A DNA stretch of 64,000 bases, taken from NCBI RefSeq assembly GCF_003337305.1, contig NZ_QPJO01000001.1:831203-895202 (forward strand), written 5' to 3'. A program made the translations under genes and the position numbers. The notes beneath the pieces are model-generated. The model did no database searches. It was not told the DNA's origin and saw only the letters and a program-made list of their open reading frames with translations. Numbering within the stretch: position 1 is the first letter of the stretch; each line of letters begins with the position of its first letter. Positions 49,593-58,596 of the stretch are shown piece after piece. Origin of the DNA: Winogradskyella arenosi. GTDB lineage: Bacteria > Bacteroidota > Bacteroidia > Flavobacteriales > Flavobacteriaceae.

Positions 49593-51899
49593 ATGAATCT
49601 AGATTATATCATACCAAACAATTGGTCAATCTTAGAAGAAGGATTCGATCCTCAACAAGTTAAGGCATCAGAAAGTTTATTTAGCATCGGTAATGGTGCC
49701 ATGGGACAACGTGCTAATTTCGAAGAAAACTACTCTGGTCCTACTTTTCAGGGGAGCTATATCGCAGGGGTCTATTACCCTGATAAAACCAAAGTAGGCT
49801 GGTGGAAAAATGGATATCCAGAATATTTCGCTAAAGTTTTAAATGCACCGAGTTGGATTGGGATTAACGTGTCTGTTAATGGCGAAAGTTTAGATTTACA
49901 TACGTGTAAAGCGGTAGAGGACTTTAAGCGCGAATTGAATATGAAAGAAGGTTGGTTGTCTCGAAGTTTTACAGCTACACTTCCTAATGATATTACTGTT
50001 AAAGTTGAAGCGAAACGTTTTTTAAGTCTAAAACGCGATGAGTTAGGTGTTATCCATTACGCCGTTACGCCTTTAAATACGGATGCTGAAATTACTTACC
50101 AACCTTATATAGATAGTGGTATTACTAATGAAGATACCAATTGGGATGATAAATTTTGGGATACTTTAAAGATTTCTAAAGATGGTGAAAAAGCCTTTAT
50201 TGAGGCTAAAACCATGAAGACAGAATTTTACACCTGTACCTTTATGGAGTCGCAATTGTTTAGTAATGGTAAGCCTATTGAAGTAGCCTCTAAAGTAGAG
50301 GAAACAGACACTACGATTGCGTTTTCATACACGTATAAGGTGGCTAAAGGTGAGGCTTATACCATTCATAAATTTGGAGGCTACACTGTAGATCGTAATC
50401 ACGATAAAAACGAATTGATTACCGTAGCTTCAGAAGTTTTAAAAGCGGCTAAGTCTGTTGGGTTTTCAGAATTATTAGAAGAGCAAAAACAAGCTTGGGC
50501 TCAGATTTGGGACATGGCAGACATTACCATTGAAGGTGATGTTAAAGCGCAACAAGGAATCCGATTTAATATTTTCCATTTAAACCAAACGTATTTAGGA
50601 ACGGATAAAACCTTAAATATTGGTCCAAAAGGATTTACTGGCGAAAAGTACGGTGGAAGTACCTATTGGGATACCGAGGCTTATTGTATTCCATTTTATA
50701 TGGCAACCAAAGACCAAAGTGTGGCTAGAAATTTATTAGCCTATAGACATAATCACTTGCAAAAAGCAATTGAAAATGCCGAAAAACTTGGGTTTAAAAA
50801 TGGAGCGGCTTTATATCCAATGGTAACTATGAATGGAGAGGAATGCCATAACGAATGGGAAATTACCTTTGAAGAAATCCATAGAAATGGGGCCATTGCC
50901 TTTGCTATTTTTAATTATTATAGGTTTACTAACGATTACAGTTATATTCCAGAAATGGGCCTAGAAGTGTTAATTGGTATCGCGAGATTCTGGCACCAAA
51001 GAGCAACTTTTTCAGCGGATAAAAATAAATATGTTATCCTAGGTGTTACCGGACCTAACGAATATGAGAATAACATAAATAATAATTTCTATACCAATTA
51101 TATTGCTCAGTGGTGTATTAAATATGCGGCTGAAAATATTGAAAAAGTAGAGGCTGAATACAGTTCAGACTATACCCGTATTATGAATAAGGCTAAACTG
51201 TCTAAAGCGGAAGTGCAAGAGTGGTTAGAGGTAGCAAATAATATGTATTTCCCATTTTCAGAAACACACAATGTTTACTTACAGCAAGACGGCTTCTTAG
51301 ATAAAGAACTTATTACTGTGGCAGATTTAGACAAGTCACAGCGCCCAATTAACCAGAAATGGTCTTGGGATCGCATTTTAAGATCGCCTTATATTAAGCA
51401 AGCGGATACCTTACAAGGGATGTATTTCTTTGAAGATCAGTTTTCAATGGAAGAGTTAGAACGTCATTTTGATTTTTATGAACCATTTACTGTTCATGAG
51501 AGTTCATTATCGCCTTGTGTTCATAGTATTCAAGCGGCAAAATTAGACCGTATGGAGCAAGCTTATACCTTCTATTTAAGAACCTCGCGTTTAGATTTAG
51601 ACGATTATAACCATGAAGTACATGAAGGTTTACATATTACCTCTATGGCTGGAACTTGGATGAGTATTGTAGAAGGATTTGGAGGCATGCGTGTTAAGAA
51701 TAACACCTTGTCTTTTGAGCCTAAAATACCACAACAGTGGGAAGGATACTCGTTTAAAGTGAATTTTAGACATCAAATTATTACCGTTAGTGTAAATCAG
51801 AATGAAACCCGTTTTGAATTGGCTGGTGATGAAGACTTACAGATTTTAGTTCATGGTAAGGAAATTACAATTAGCCCTAACAATTTAGTTACGGTTTAA
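49593..51899 (+). CDS. GH65 maltose phosphorylase
   Basis: A 768-residue GH65 enzyme. Seen are an N-terminal beta-sandwich ('ESLFSIGNGAMGQRANFEENYSG'), the (alpha/alpha)6 barrel with 'GEKYGGSTYWDTEAYCIPFY', the catalytic Glu in 'GVTGPNEYENNINNNFYTN' (about residue 490), 'HESSLSPCVHSIQAA' (phosphate-binding His-Ser-Ser) and 'EGLHITSMAGTWMSIVEGFGGMR'. The enzyme phosphorolyses maltose to beta-glucose-1-phosphate and glucose in the cytoplasm, saving one ATP. Substrate maltose rather than trehalose or kojibiose is inferred from the starch context with pgmB. A typical terminator follows at 51954. Confidence 0.93.
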   Translation: MNLDYIIPNNWSILEEGFDPQQVKASESLFSIGNGAMGQRANFEENYSGPTFQGSYIAGVYYPDKTKVGWWKNGYPEYFAKVLNAPSWIGINVSVNGESLDLHTCKAVEDFKRELNMKEGWLSRSFTATLPNDITVKVEAKRFLSLKRDELGVIHYAVTPLNTDAEITYQPYIDSGITNEDTNWDDKFWDTLKISKDGEKAFIEAKTMKTEFYTCTFMESQLFSNGKPIEVASKVEETDTTIAFSYTYKVAKGEAYTIHKFGGYTVDRNHDKNELITVASEVLKAAKSVGFSELLEEQKQAWAQIWDMADITIEGDVKAQQGIRFNIFHLNQTYLGTDKTLNIGPKGFTGEKYGGSTYWDTEAYCIPFYMATKDQSVARNLLAYRHNHLQKAIENAEKLGFKNGAALYPMVTMNGEECHNEWEITFEEIHRNGAIAFAIFNYYRFTNDYSYIPEMGLEVLIGIARFWHQRATFSADKNKYVILGVTGPNEYENNINNNFYTNYIAQWCIKYAAENIEKVEAEYSSDYTRIMNKAKLSKAEVQEWLEVANNMYFPFSETHNVYLQQDGFLDKELITVADLDKSQRPINQKWSWDRILRSPYIKQADTLQGMYFFEDQFSMEELERHFDFYEPFTVHESSLSPCVHSIQAAKLDRMEQAYTFYLRTSRLDLDDYNHEVHEGLHITSMAGTWMSIVEGFGGMRVKNNTLSFEPKIPQQWEGYSFKVNFRHQIITVSVNQNETRFELAGDEDLQILVHGKEITISPNNLVTV

Positions 51900-51953
51900 A
51901 TGGTTAGTGCTGATGTGAGGCTTTCTTTTAGCCTACATCATATATTTTAATAT

Positions 51954-51988
51954 CCTACAAGGTTTTCTAAACCTTGTAGGTGTTTTTT
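51954..51988 (+). terminator. Terminator-like hairpin after the phosphorylase gene
   Basis: CCTACAAGGTTT (51954-51965), loop TCT, AAACCTTGTAGG (51969-51980), followed by TGTTTTTT. The stem is a relative of the repeats at 58308-58473 and 60301-60333. A second stem (GATGT-AGGCT/AGCCT-ACATC) lies just upstream. Confidence 0.7.
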
Positions 51989-52046
51989 CATTATTAAATG
52001 AAAGCAACTCATTTTTCAGTGCAGTGAAAGTCTAAATACCAATTAT

Positions 52047-53996
52047 ATGAATGCATTAAAACTTATAGGAATTGTTATAGGTCTTAGTCTTTTGTCTTGT
52101 ACAGAAATGACTTCAAAACATCAAGTAAGCACTGAAAAAGTTACTGAAATAAAAAACGATATTCAACGTGTAGAGCCTCCACATTGGTGGGTGGGCTTTA
52201 AAAATAAAACCTTACAACTGCTCGTGCATCATCCTGAAATAGGAAATGCAACTCCTCAAATAAATTATACGGGCGTTTCAATAACAGCCGTGCATAAAGC
52301 AGAGAGTCCTAATTATCTGTTTTTAGATTTAGAGCTGGCTGAAAATACGCTTCCAGGTCAATTTAATATTACATTTCAATTTGAAGATCAACCCGATCTT
52401 GTTCAAACCTATACCTTAAAAGCAAGATCACAATCGGCAGAAGATTATGTGGGCTTTAAGAGTTCAGATGCTATTTACCTCATTACACCAGATCGTTTTG
52501 CCAATGCTAGCCCACAAAATGATACGGTAGAAGGATTGTTAGAACAAGGTGTTGATAGAGCCGATAATTATGCCCGTCATGGTGGCGATTTGCAAGGAAT
52601 TACGGAACATTTAGATTATATAGAAGACCTAGGCTTTACGGCGGTTTGGCCTTGTCCTGTATTAACCAATGACATGCCTTCTGGCTCGTACCACGGTTAT
52701 GCAATGACAGATTTCTATCAGGTAGATCCGCGCTTTGGTACTCTAGCCGATTATAAAGCATTAGCAGAAAATTTAAGAGGACGTCATATGAAACTTATTA
52801 TGGATCAAGTGGCTAATCATTGTGGCTTACAGCATTGGTGGATGAAAGATTTACCGTTTAAAGATTGGGTGAATTATCAAGAAAATTACGAAAAATATAA
52901 GTCCGATTGGGATTGGAAAACGACCATAACTTCTAACCATAGACGTACCACAAATCAAGATCCATACGCTTCTAAAATAGATTATAAGGAAATGACTGAG
53001 GGATGGTTTGTGTCTGATATGCCCGACCTTAACCAACGCAACCCGTTTATGGCAACTTATATCATTCAAAATAGTCTGTGGTGGGTAGAAACATTGGGCT
53101 TAGGTGGTATAAGACAAGATACGTATCCTTACCCCGATAAAACGTTTATGGGTCAGTGGGCAGAGGCTATTATGACGGAATATCCCAATTTTTCAATCGT
53201 TGGGGAAGAGTGGAGTTATAATCCCTTATTAATTGGGTACTGGCAAAAAGGACATCATAATACCGATGGGTATCAATCTCATTTAAGTTCTACGATGGAT
53301 TTTGCGATGCAAAAGAATATTATTGAAGCTTTAAATGAAGAAGAATCGTGGGACCAAGGACTTATTAAAATGTATGAAGGTCTCGCTAATGATTTTGCAT
53401 ACACGGCGCCAAAAGCGATAATGGCTTTTTTAGATAATCATGATAAAAGTCGGGTGTATACCGAACTCAATGGCGATCTCGAAAAAACGAAAATGGCCTT
53501 GAGTTATTTGTTAACCATGCCTAGAATTCCTCAAATTTATTACGGTACCGAAATTTTAATGGATGATTTTGATAATCCAGGAGATCATGGGCTTATCCGT
53601 ACAGATTTTCCGGGCGGCTGGCATGGAGACCAAGTCAATGCTTTTACGGGCAAAGGTTTATCGACAGCACAGAAAGAGATGCAGTTGTTTTTAAAACAGA
53701 TTCTTAATTATAGAAAGACGAGTATGGCCTTGCAAGAGGGGGAAACCTTGCATTTTGCACCTGAAAATGGAATTTATGTTCTAGCGCGTAGTGTGACTAA
53801 TGAAACCGTAGTTCATATTATAAATAAGAATGAAAGTCCACAAGACTTAGAGCTCTCTCGATTTGAAGAGTTAGGACTTCAAGGGAAGACCTTGACCAAT
53901 ATTGTAACCCATGACAATATTGTTTGGGATAAAACCCTACAATTAAAAGCGAAAAGCAGTGTCATACTATCCTACAAGGTAGCAGAAAGCTTATAG
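52047..53996 (+). CDS. GH13 lipoprotein, cyclomaltodextrinase/neopullulanase type
   Basis: A 649-residue envelope lipoprotein (lipobox 'GLSLLSC') with an N-terminal cyclomaltodextrinase-N beta-sandwich ('EPPHWWVGFKNKTLQLLVHHPEIG', 'LELAENTLPGQFNITFQF') and a GH13 barrel: 'AIYLITPDRFANASPQND', 'RHGGDLQGITEHLDYIEDLGFTAVWPCPV', 'DQVANHCG', nucleophile Asp in 'GIRQDTYPYPD', acid Glu in 'SIVGEEWSY' and Asp in 'MAFLDNHDKSR'. It resembles SusA-type enzymes cutting maltooligosaccharides, cyclodextrins or pullulan. It begins a run of five glycosidase genes on the same strand, with 15 bp to the GH31 gene. Confidence 0.92.
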   Translation: MNALKLIGIVIGLSLLSCTEMTSKHQVSTEKVTEIKNDIQRVEPPHWWVGFKNKTLQLLVHHPEIGNATPQINYTGVSITAVHKAESPNYLFLDLELAENTLPGQFNITFQFEDQPDLVQTYTLKARSQSAEDYVGFKSSDAIYLITPDRFANASPQNDTVEGLLEQGVDRADNYARHGGDLQGITEHLDYIEDLGFTAVWPCPVLTNDMPSGSYHGYAMTDFYQVDPRFGTLADYKALAENLRGRHMKLIMDQVANHCGLQHWWMKDLPFKDWVNYQENYEKYKSDWDWKTTITSNHRRTTNQDPYASKIDYKEMTEGWFVSDMPDLNQRNPFMATYIIQNSLWWVETLGLGGIRQDTYPYPDKTFMGQWAEAIMTEYPNFSIVGEEWSYNPLLIGYWQKGHHNTDGYQSHLSSTMDFAMQKNIIEALNEEESWDQGLIKMYEGLANDFAYTAPKAIMAFLDNHDKSRVYTELNGDLEKTKMALSYLLTMPRIPQIYYGTEILMDDFDNPGDHGLIRTDFPGGWHGDQVNAFTGKGLSTAQKEMQLFLKQILNYRKTSMALQEGETLHFAPENGIYVLARSVTNETVVHIINKNESPQDLELSRFEELGLQGKTLTNIVTHDNIVWDKTLQLKAKSSVILSYKVAESL

Positions 53997-54011
53997 TTTT
54001 AAAATCTATTT

Positions 54012-56402
54012 ATGAGAAATTTACTTTTAATATTCAGCATAGCGTTATTTACGATTGCCGTAACGGCTCAAAATTCAGACCGTAGGTTTGAAGCCTTTAC
54101 GTGGCATGAGGATAGCCAACCGACGGTAGTTGTTAATGATGGAGTTTATGTGTTTAAAGCGTATACTTCAGAAATCATAGAAACCACATTTATTCCAGAG
54201 GGCGAGGCGCGTAATACCAAGTCGCATGCCGTGGTGGCTAAGCCTGATTTTTCCATTTTTGAAGTTTCAGAAGCTGATAAAAGCATCACCATACGTACTG
54301 ATGCCGTAAAGATCGTGATTACTAAAAGACCATTTCAGATTGCCTATTACTATAAGGATCAACCGCTAATTTCAGAAAAAAAAGGCTATGTCAAAAATGA
54401 CAGTTTAGAAACCCTTGAATTTAATCTTACCAAAGATGAAGTCTTATACGGCGCCGGCGCAAGAGCTTTAGGAATGAACCGTCGCGGTCATCGCCTGCAA
54501 CTTTATAATCGGGCGCATTATGGTTATGAAACGCATAGCGAATTAATGAATTATACCATGCCCGTCGTCTTATCTTCAAAACAATATATGCTCCATTTTG
54601 ATAATGCACCAATCGGATTTTTAGACTTAGATAGTAAAGGCGATAATACTTTAAAATACGAAACCATTTCTGGGCGTAAAACCTATCAGCTTATTGTTGG
54701 AGATTCTTGGTATGATATTACGAATAATTACACCAAATTAACGGGGAGGCAACCCATGTTACCGCGTTGGGCATTGGGGAACTTTTCTAGTCGTTTTGGT
54801 TACCATTCTCAAGAGGAAGTGGAGATGACCATTCAAAAATTTAAGGATGAAGATATTCCTGTGGATGCTATTATTCTCGATCTATATTGGTTTGGTAAAA
54901 CCCTTAAAGGTACGATAGGGAATTTAGAAGTGTTCCGGGATTCATTTCCGGATTTTGAAGGTATGGTAAAACGTCTTAATCGTAAAGGTGTAAAAACCAT
55001 CACCATCACAGAACCTTTTGTGTTAACGACCTCTAAAAAATGGGATGAAGCGGTTAAAAAAGAAGTCCTTGCCACCGATAGCACAGGGCAAGCGGCGCAA
55101 TACGATTTTTACTTTGGAAACACAGGGCTTATAGACATTTATAAACCAGAAGGCGAACAGTGGTTTTGGGACATTTATAAAAACATCCTTAATATGGGTG
55201 TTGCTGGCATATGGGGCGATTTAGGAGAGCCTGAGGTGCACCCCGATTGGGTACAACACCATACCGGTTCGGCTAATGAAGTTCATAATATTTACGGACA
55301 CGATTGGGCACGTTTAATTTACGAAGGTTATCAGCGCGATTTCCCAAATACAAGACCGTTTATTCTTATGCGTGCAGGCTATTCCGGTTCTCAACGTTAC
55401 GGCATGATTCCGTGGTCTGGTGATGTCAATAGAACTTGGGGAGGCTTACAAAGTCAGCCTGAAATTGCCTTACAAATGGGTATGCAAGGTTTGGCGTATA
55501 TGCATTCGGATTTAGGTGGATTTGCAGGCGATAATTTAGATGATGAACTCTATGTGCGCTGGTTGCAATACGGTGTTTTTAATCCTGTGTTTAGACCACA
55601 CGCTCAAGAAGATGTGCCTAGTGAACCCGTTTTTAGAAGCGAAAAAGCAAAAGCTTTAGCCAAAGAAGCCATTGAATTACGTTACAAATTGTTGCCTTAC
55701 AATTACAACTTGGTGTATGAAAATAATCAATTTGGAAAACCCTTAATGCGTCCTCTGTTTTTTGAAGAATCCGATAATCCTGAATTATTCAACTATTCAA
55801 AAACCTATTTATGGGGAATTGACATTTTGGTGTCCCCAGTGTTAGAAGCAGAATTAACGGAACAGGAGGTTTATTTTCCGAAAGATCAGGTCTGGTTTGA
55901 TTTCTATACCCATGAGAAAATTGAAGGTGGACAAACAAAAACGATTCAACTAAAAGAGAATTCCATCCCCACCTTTGTGAGGGCAGGGGCTTTTATTCCA
56001 AGCTCAGCGGGACTTCAAACCACATTAGATTATAAGGATACATTTTATGAGCTTCACTATTATTACGATGAAAGCATTACGACGAGTGCTCGAGATATTT
56101 ATACAGATAATGGTTTAACACCTCAGCCTATAGCGGATGAGAACTACGAAATACTGAAATTTAAAATGCAGCAGGACGCTAAGCAATTAGAGTTTCATAT
56201 TAATGATGTTATAGGAGAAAACACCAAAGCGAAGGACCGCGTATTTCAACTTATAATACATGGCCTTCAAGAAAAACCTCGAAAAGTACGTGTCGGAAAA
56301 AGCCGTGAATTTACTTGGATTGAAGCCACTAAAACCCTTCAGATTCCTGTAGAACGTCGTCCACATGAAAATACTGTAGTAAAAATTAAATTAAAAAAAT
56401 AA
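54012..56402 (+). CDS. GH31 alpha-glucosidase, secreted
   Basis: A 796-residue GH31 enzyme with signal peptide (ends FTIAVTAQ), N-terminal galactose-mutarotase-like domain, 'LYGAGARALGMNRRGHRLQLYNRAHYGYE', barrel start 'LPRWALGNFSSRFGYHSQEEVE', nucleophile Asp at about residue 403 in 'GIWGDLGEPEVHPDW', acid/base region 'PWSGDVNRTWGGLQSQP' and C-terminal sheet domains ('DILVSPVLEAELTEQEVYFP'). It removes alpha-linked glucose from oligosaccharide ends, probably in the periplasm. It is 15 bp after the GH13 gene and 4 bp before the next, clearly one operon. Confidence 0.93.
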   Translation: MRNLLLIFSIALFTIAVTAQNSDRRFEAFTWHEDSQPTVVVNDGVYVFKAYTSEIIETTFIPEGEARNTKSHAVVAKPDFSIFEVSEADKSITIRTDAVKIVITKRPFQIAYYYKDQPLISEKKGYVKNDSLETLEFNLTKDEVLYGAGARALGMNRRGHRLQLYNRAHYGYETHSELMNYTMPVVLSSKQYMLHFDNAPIGFLDLDSKGDNTLKYETISGRKTYQLIVGDSWYDITNNYTKLTGRQPMLPRWALGNFSSRFGYHSQEEVEMTIQKFKDEDIPVDAIILDLYWFGKTLKGTIGNLEVFRDSFPDFEGMVKRLNRKGVKTITITEPFVLTTSKKWDEAVKKEVLATDSTGQAAQYDFYFGNTGLIDIYKPEGEQWFWDIYKNILNMGVAGIWGDLGEPEVHPDWVQHHTGSANEVHNIYGHDWARLIYEGYQRDFPNTRPFILMRAGYSGSQRYGMIPWSGDVNRTWGGLQSQPEIALQMGMQGLAYMHSDLGGFAGDNLDDELYVRWLQYGVFNPVFRPHAQEDVPSEPVFRSEKAKALAKEAIELRYKLLPYNYNLVYENNQFGKPLMRPLFFEESDNPELFNYSKTYLWGIDILVSPVLEAELTEQEVYFPKDQVWFDFYTHEKIEGGQTKTIQLKENSIPTFVRAGAFIPSSAGLQTTLDYKDTFYELHYYYDESITTSARDIYTDNGLTPQPIADENYEILKFKMQQDAKQLEFHINDVIGENTKAKDRVFQLIIHGLQEKPRKVRVGKSREFTWIEATKTLQIPVERRPHENTVVKIKLKK

Positions 56403-56406
56403 TCAG

Positions 56407-58302
56407 ATGCAGATAAAAACTCTTAACGCTATGGCACTGGTTTTTGTGTTATTTTTAGCTTGTAAAAATGAAACCAAAGAATCAGATATGCAGCCCCAAT
56501 TAAATAACACTAGCCTGAAAAAAGAAATGAAGAAAAAAGAAGTCGTGTATCAGGTCTTTACACGTTTATTCGGTAATACAAATACCAACAATAAACCTTG
56601 GGGAACTTTAGAAGAAAATGGGGTTGGGAAATTTAACGATTTTACGGATAAAGCCTTAAATGAAATTAAAGATTTAGGAGTGACGCACATTTGGTATACA
56701 GGTGTTCCGCATCATGATGTTATTACAGATTATACCGCATATGGTATTTCTAACGACGACCCAGATATTGTGAAAGGGCGTGCCGGTTCTCCTTATGCTG
56801 TTAAGGATTATTATAATGTAAATCCGGATTTAGCTAAAAATGTGGACCAACGTTTAGAAGAATTTGAAGCCTTAATTGCACGTTCTCATAAGGCCGGTTT
56901 AAAAGTGATTATTGATATCGTTCCTAATCACGTGGCACGGAACTATCAAAGTCTGACGAATCCTGAAGGAACGACGGATTTTGGTGCTGAAGATGATACC
57001 ACAAAAACCTATGATGTTAATAACAATTTTTATTACAATCCTGGGGAAGCTTTTAAAGTTCCAGAATGGAAAAATGGCTACCAACCTTTAGGAGGGGAAG
57101 CCCATGTTATGGCTGATGGGAAATTTAAAGAAATACCTGCAAAATGGACAGGAAACGGCTCTAGAGCATCACAGCCCGATATGAACGATTGGTACGAAAC
57201 CGTAAAAGTGAATTACGGGATTAGTCCTGATGGAGAAAAAGGTTATGACGAGTTACCAGAAGGGTTTGATAACGAAGATTACAAAAAACACTACGAATTT
57301 TGGAATGCTAAAACCGTTCCAAGTTCTTGGATAAAATTTAAGGATATTGCCTTGTATTGGACGGCAAAAGGAGTTGATGGTTTCCGTTATGATATGGCAG
57401 AAATGGTGCCTGTAGAGTTTTGGAGTTATATGAACTCACACATTAAAATGGAAAATCCAGACGCATTCTTACTCGCTGAGGTGTACAACCCGAGTTTGTA
57501 TCGCGATTATATCCGTAAAGGAAAAATGGATTATTTGTATGATAAAGTCCAGTTGTACGATACCTTAAAACACGTGATGCAAGGCCACGGAAGTACGGAT
57601 AACGTGCCGCCAATTTTAGACGATTTAAGAGATATTGAGCATCACATGCTTCATTTTTTAGAAAACCATGATGAGCAACGTATAGGAAGTCCAGATTTTG
57701 CAGGTCATGCAGAAAAAGGAAAACCAGCCATGGTAGTTTCAGCAACATCATCAACGGCACCAACCATGATTTATTTCGGACAAGAATTTGGGGAGCCAGG
57801 GGCAGAAGATTTAGGTTTTGGAGATCCAACACGAACTTCAATTTTTGACTACGGAAGTGTACCAAGTATGGTACGTTGGGTCAACGATAAAAAGTTTGAT
57901 GGCGGACAGTCTACTCAAGAAGAAAAAGAACTTCGTGATTTTTACAAACGCCTGTTGAATTTCACTATTAATAGTTCGGCTTTAATGGGCGACTATCAAG
58001 ATATTCAGCATTTCAACCAGCAACACACCGAATGGTATAATGATAAAGTACTGTCATTTGTCCGTTGGAGCTCTGATGAAAAACTGATTATCATTTCAAA
58101 CTTCAATGCCGATAATACCTATGGATTTGAATTACAATTACCTGAAGATTTAGTTCAGAAATTAGAACTTACAGACGGTGAATATGAGGTAAAAGACCAA
58201 TTGTATCAGCAATATACTTCAACATTAAAAGTTGAAACTGGCAAAGCGGAAGTAAGAATAGATATTAAACCTCTAGAGTCGTTTATTTTAAAAATTAAAT
58301 AA
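56407..58302 (+). CDS. GH13 alpha-amylase lipoprotein
   Basis: A 631-residue lipoprotein (lipobox 'VLFLAC', followed by a polar linker). The barrel begins 'VVYQVFTRLFGNTNTNNKPWG', and the GH13 residues are present: 'IIDIVPNHVARN', nucleophile Asp in 'DGFRYDMAEMVP', acid Glu in 'FLLAEVYNPSLY', Asp in 'HFLENHDEQRIG'. A C-terminal beta domain follows ('VLSFVRWSSDEKLIIISNF'). It probably degrades starch or maltooligosaccharides at the cell envelope. It is directly linked (4 bp) to the GH31 gene; a tandem-repeat spacer separates it from the next GH13. Confidence 0.93.
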   Translation: MQIKTLNAMALVFVLFLACKNETKESDMQPQLNNTSLKKEMKKKEVVYQVFTRLFGNTNTNNKPWGTLEENGVGKFNDFTDKALNEIKDLGVTHIWYTGVPHHDVITDYTAYGISNDDPDIVKGRAGSPYAVKDYYNVNPDLAKNVDQRLEEFEALIARSHKAGLKVIIDIVPNHVARNYQSLTNPEGTTDFGAEDDTTKTYDVNNNFYYNPGEAFKVPEWKNGYQPLGGEAHVMADGKFKEIPAKWTGNGSRASQPDMNDWYETVKVNYGISPDGEKGYDELPEGFDNEDYKKHYEFWNAKTVPSSWIKFKDIALYWTAKGVDGFRYDMAEMVPVEFWSYMNSHIKMENPDAFLLAEVYNPSLYRDYIRKGKMDYLYDKVQLYDTLKHVMQGHGSTDNVPPILDDLRDIEHHMLHFLENHDEQRIGSPDFAGHAEKGKPAMVVSATSSTAPTMIYFGQEFGEPGAEDLGFGDPTRTSIFDYGSVPSMVRWVNDKKFDGGQSTQEEKELRDFYKRLLNFTINSSALMGDYQDIQHFNQQHTEWYNDKVLSFVRWSSDEKLIIISNFNADNTYGFELQLPEDLVQKLELTDGEYEVKDQLYQQYTSTLKVETGKAEVRIDIKPLESFILKIK

Positions 58303-58307
58303 AGTCT

Positions 58308-58473
58308 AGTCCTCGCAGGTTTCAAAACTCTAGCAGGACGTAAAACAAAGTAAGTCCTAGCAAGTTTTATAACCCTAACAGGACATAAGCAAAGTAAGTC
58401 CTCGCAGGTTTCAAAAACCTAGCAGGATGTAATCAAAGTAAGTCCTAGCAGGTTTCAAAAACCTAGCAGGACA
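58308..58473 (+). repeat. Four tandem 44-45-bp hairpin repeats
   Basis: Units begin at AGTCCT at 58308, 58353, 58397 and 58441, a period of 45, 44 and 44 bp. Each contains GTCCT-AGC-AGGTTT, a short loop and AAACCT-AGC-AGGAC, so each can fold to a hairpin with a symmetric AGC/AGC internal loop. Linkers are nearly identical (AAGCAAAGTA type). Related single copies lie at 60301-60333 and, as a perfect stem, 51954-51980. They lie between two glycosidase genes and could be mRNA-stability or intergenic REP-like elements. Confidence 0.8.
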
Positions 58474-58596
58474 TTCAATATAAAAACCAATCGTCACTAC
58501 GATTAAACATAATCGGCAAGATTTCACAACCCTTGTCGGTTTTAAAAAATTGATTTAACCAAAATAAAGAGCCCCACATTAGTGGGCAAAATATAT

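Noticed and set aside
57443-57865. A 140-codon reverse frame
   Set aside because: It is a shadow of the GH13 gene at 56407, whose catalytic motifs prove the forward frame.
58308-58473. Possible CRISPR array
   Set aside because: Units are contiguous imperfect copies with near-identical linkers instead of unique spacers, and no cas gene is in the window.
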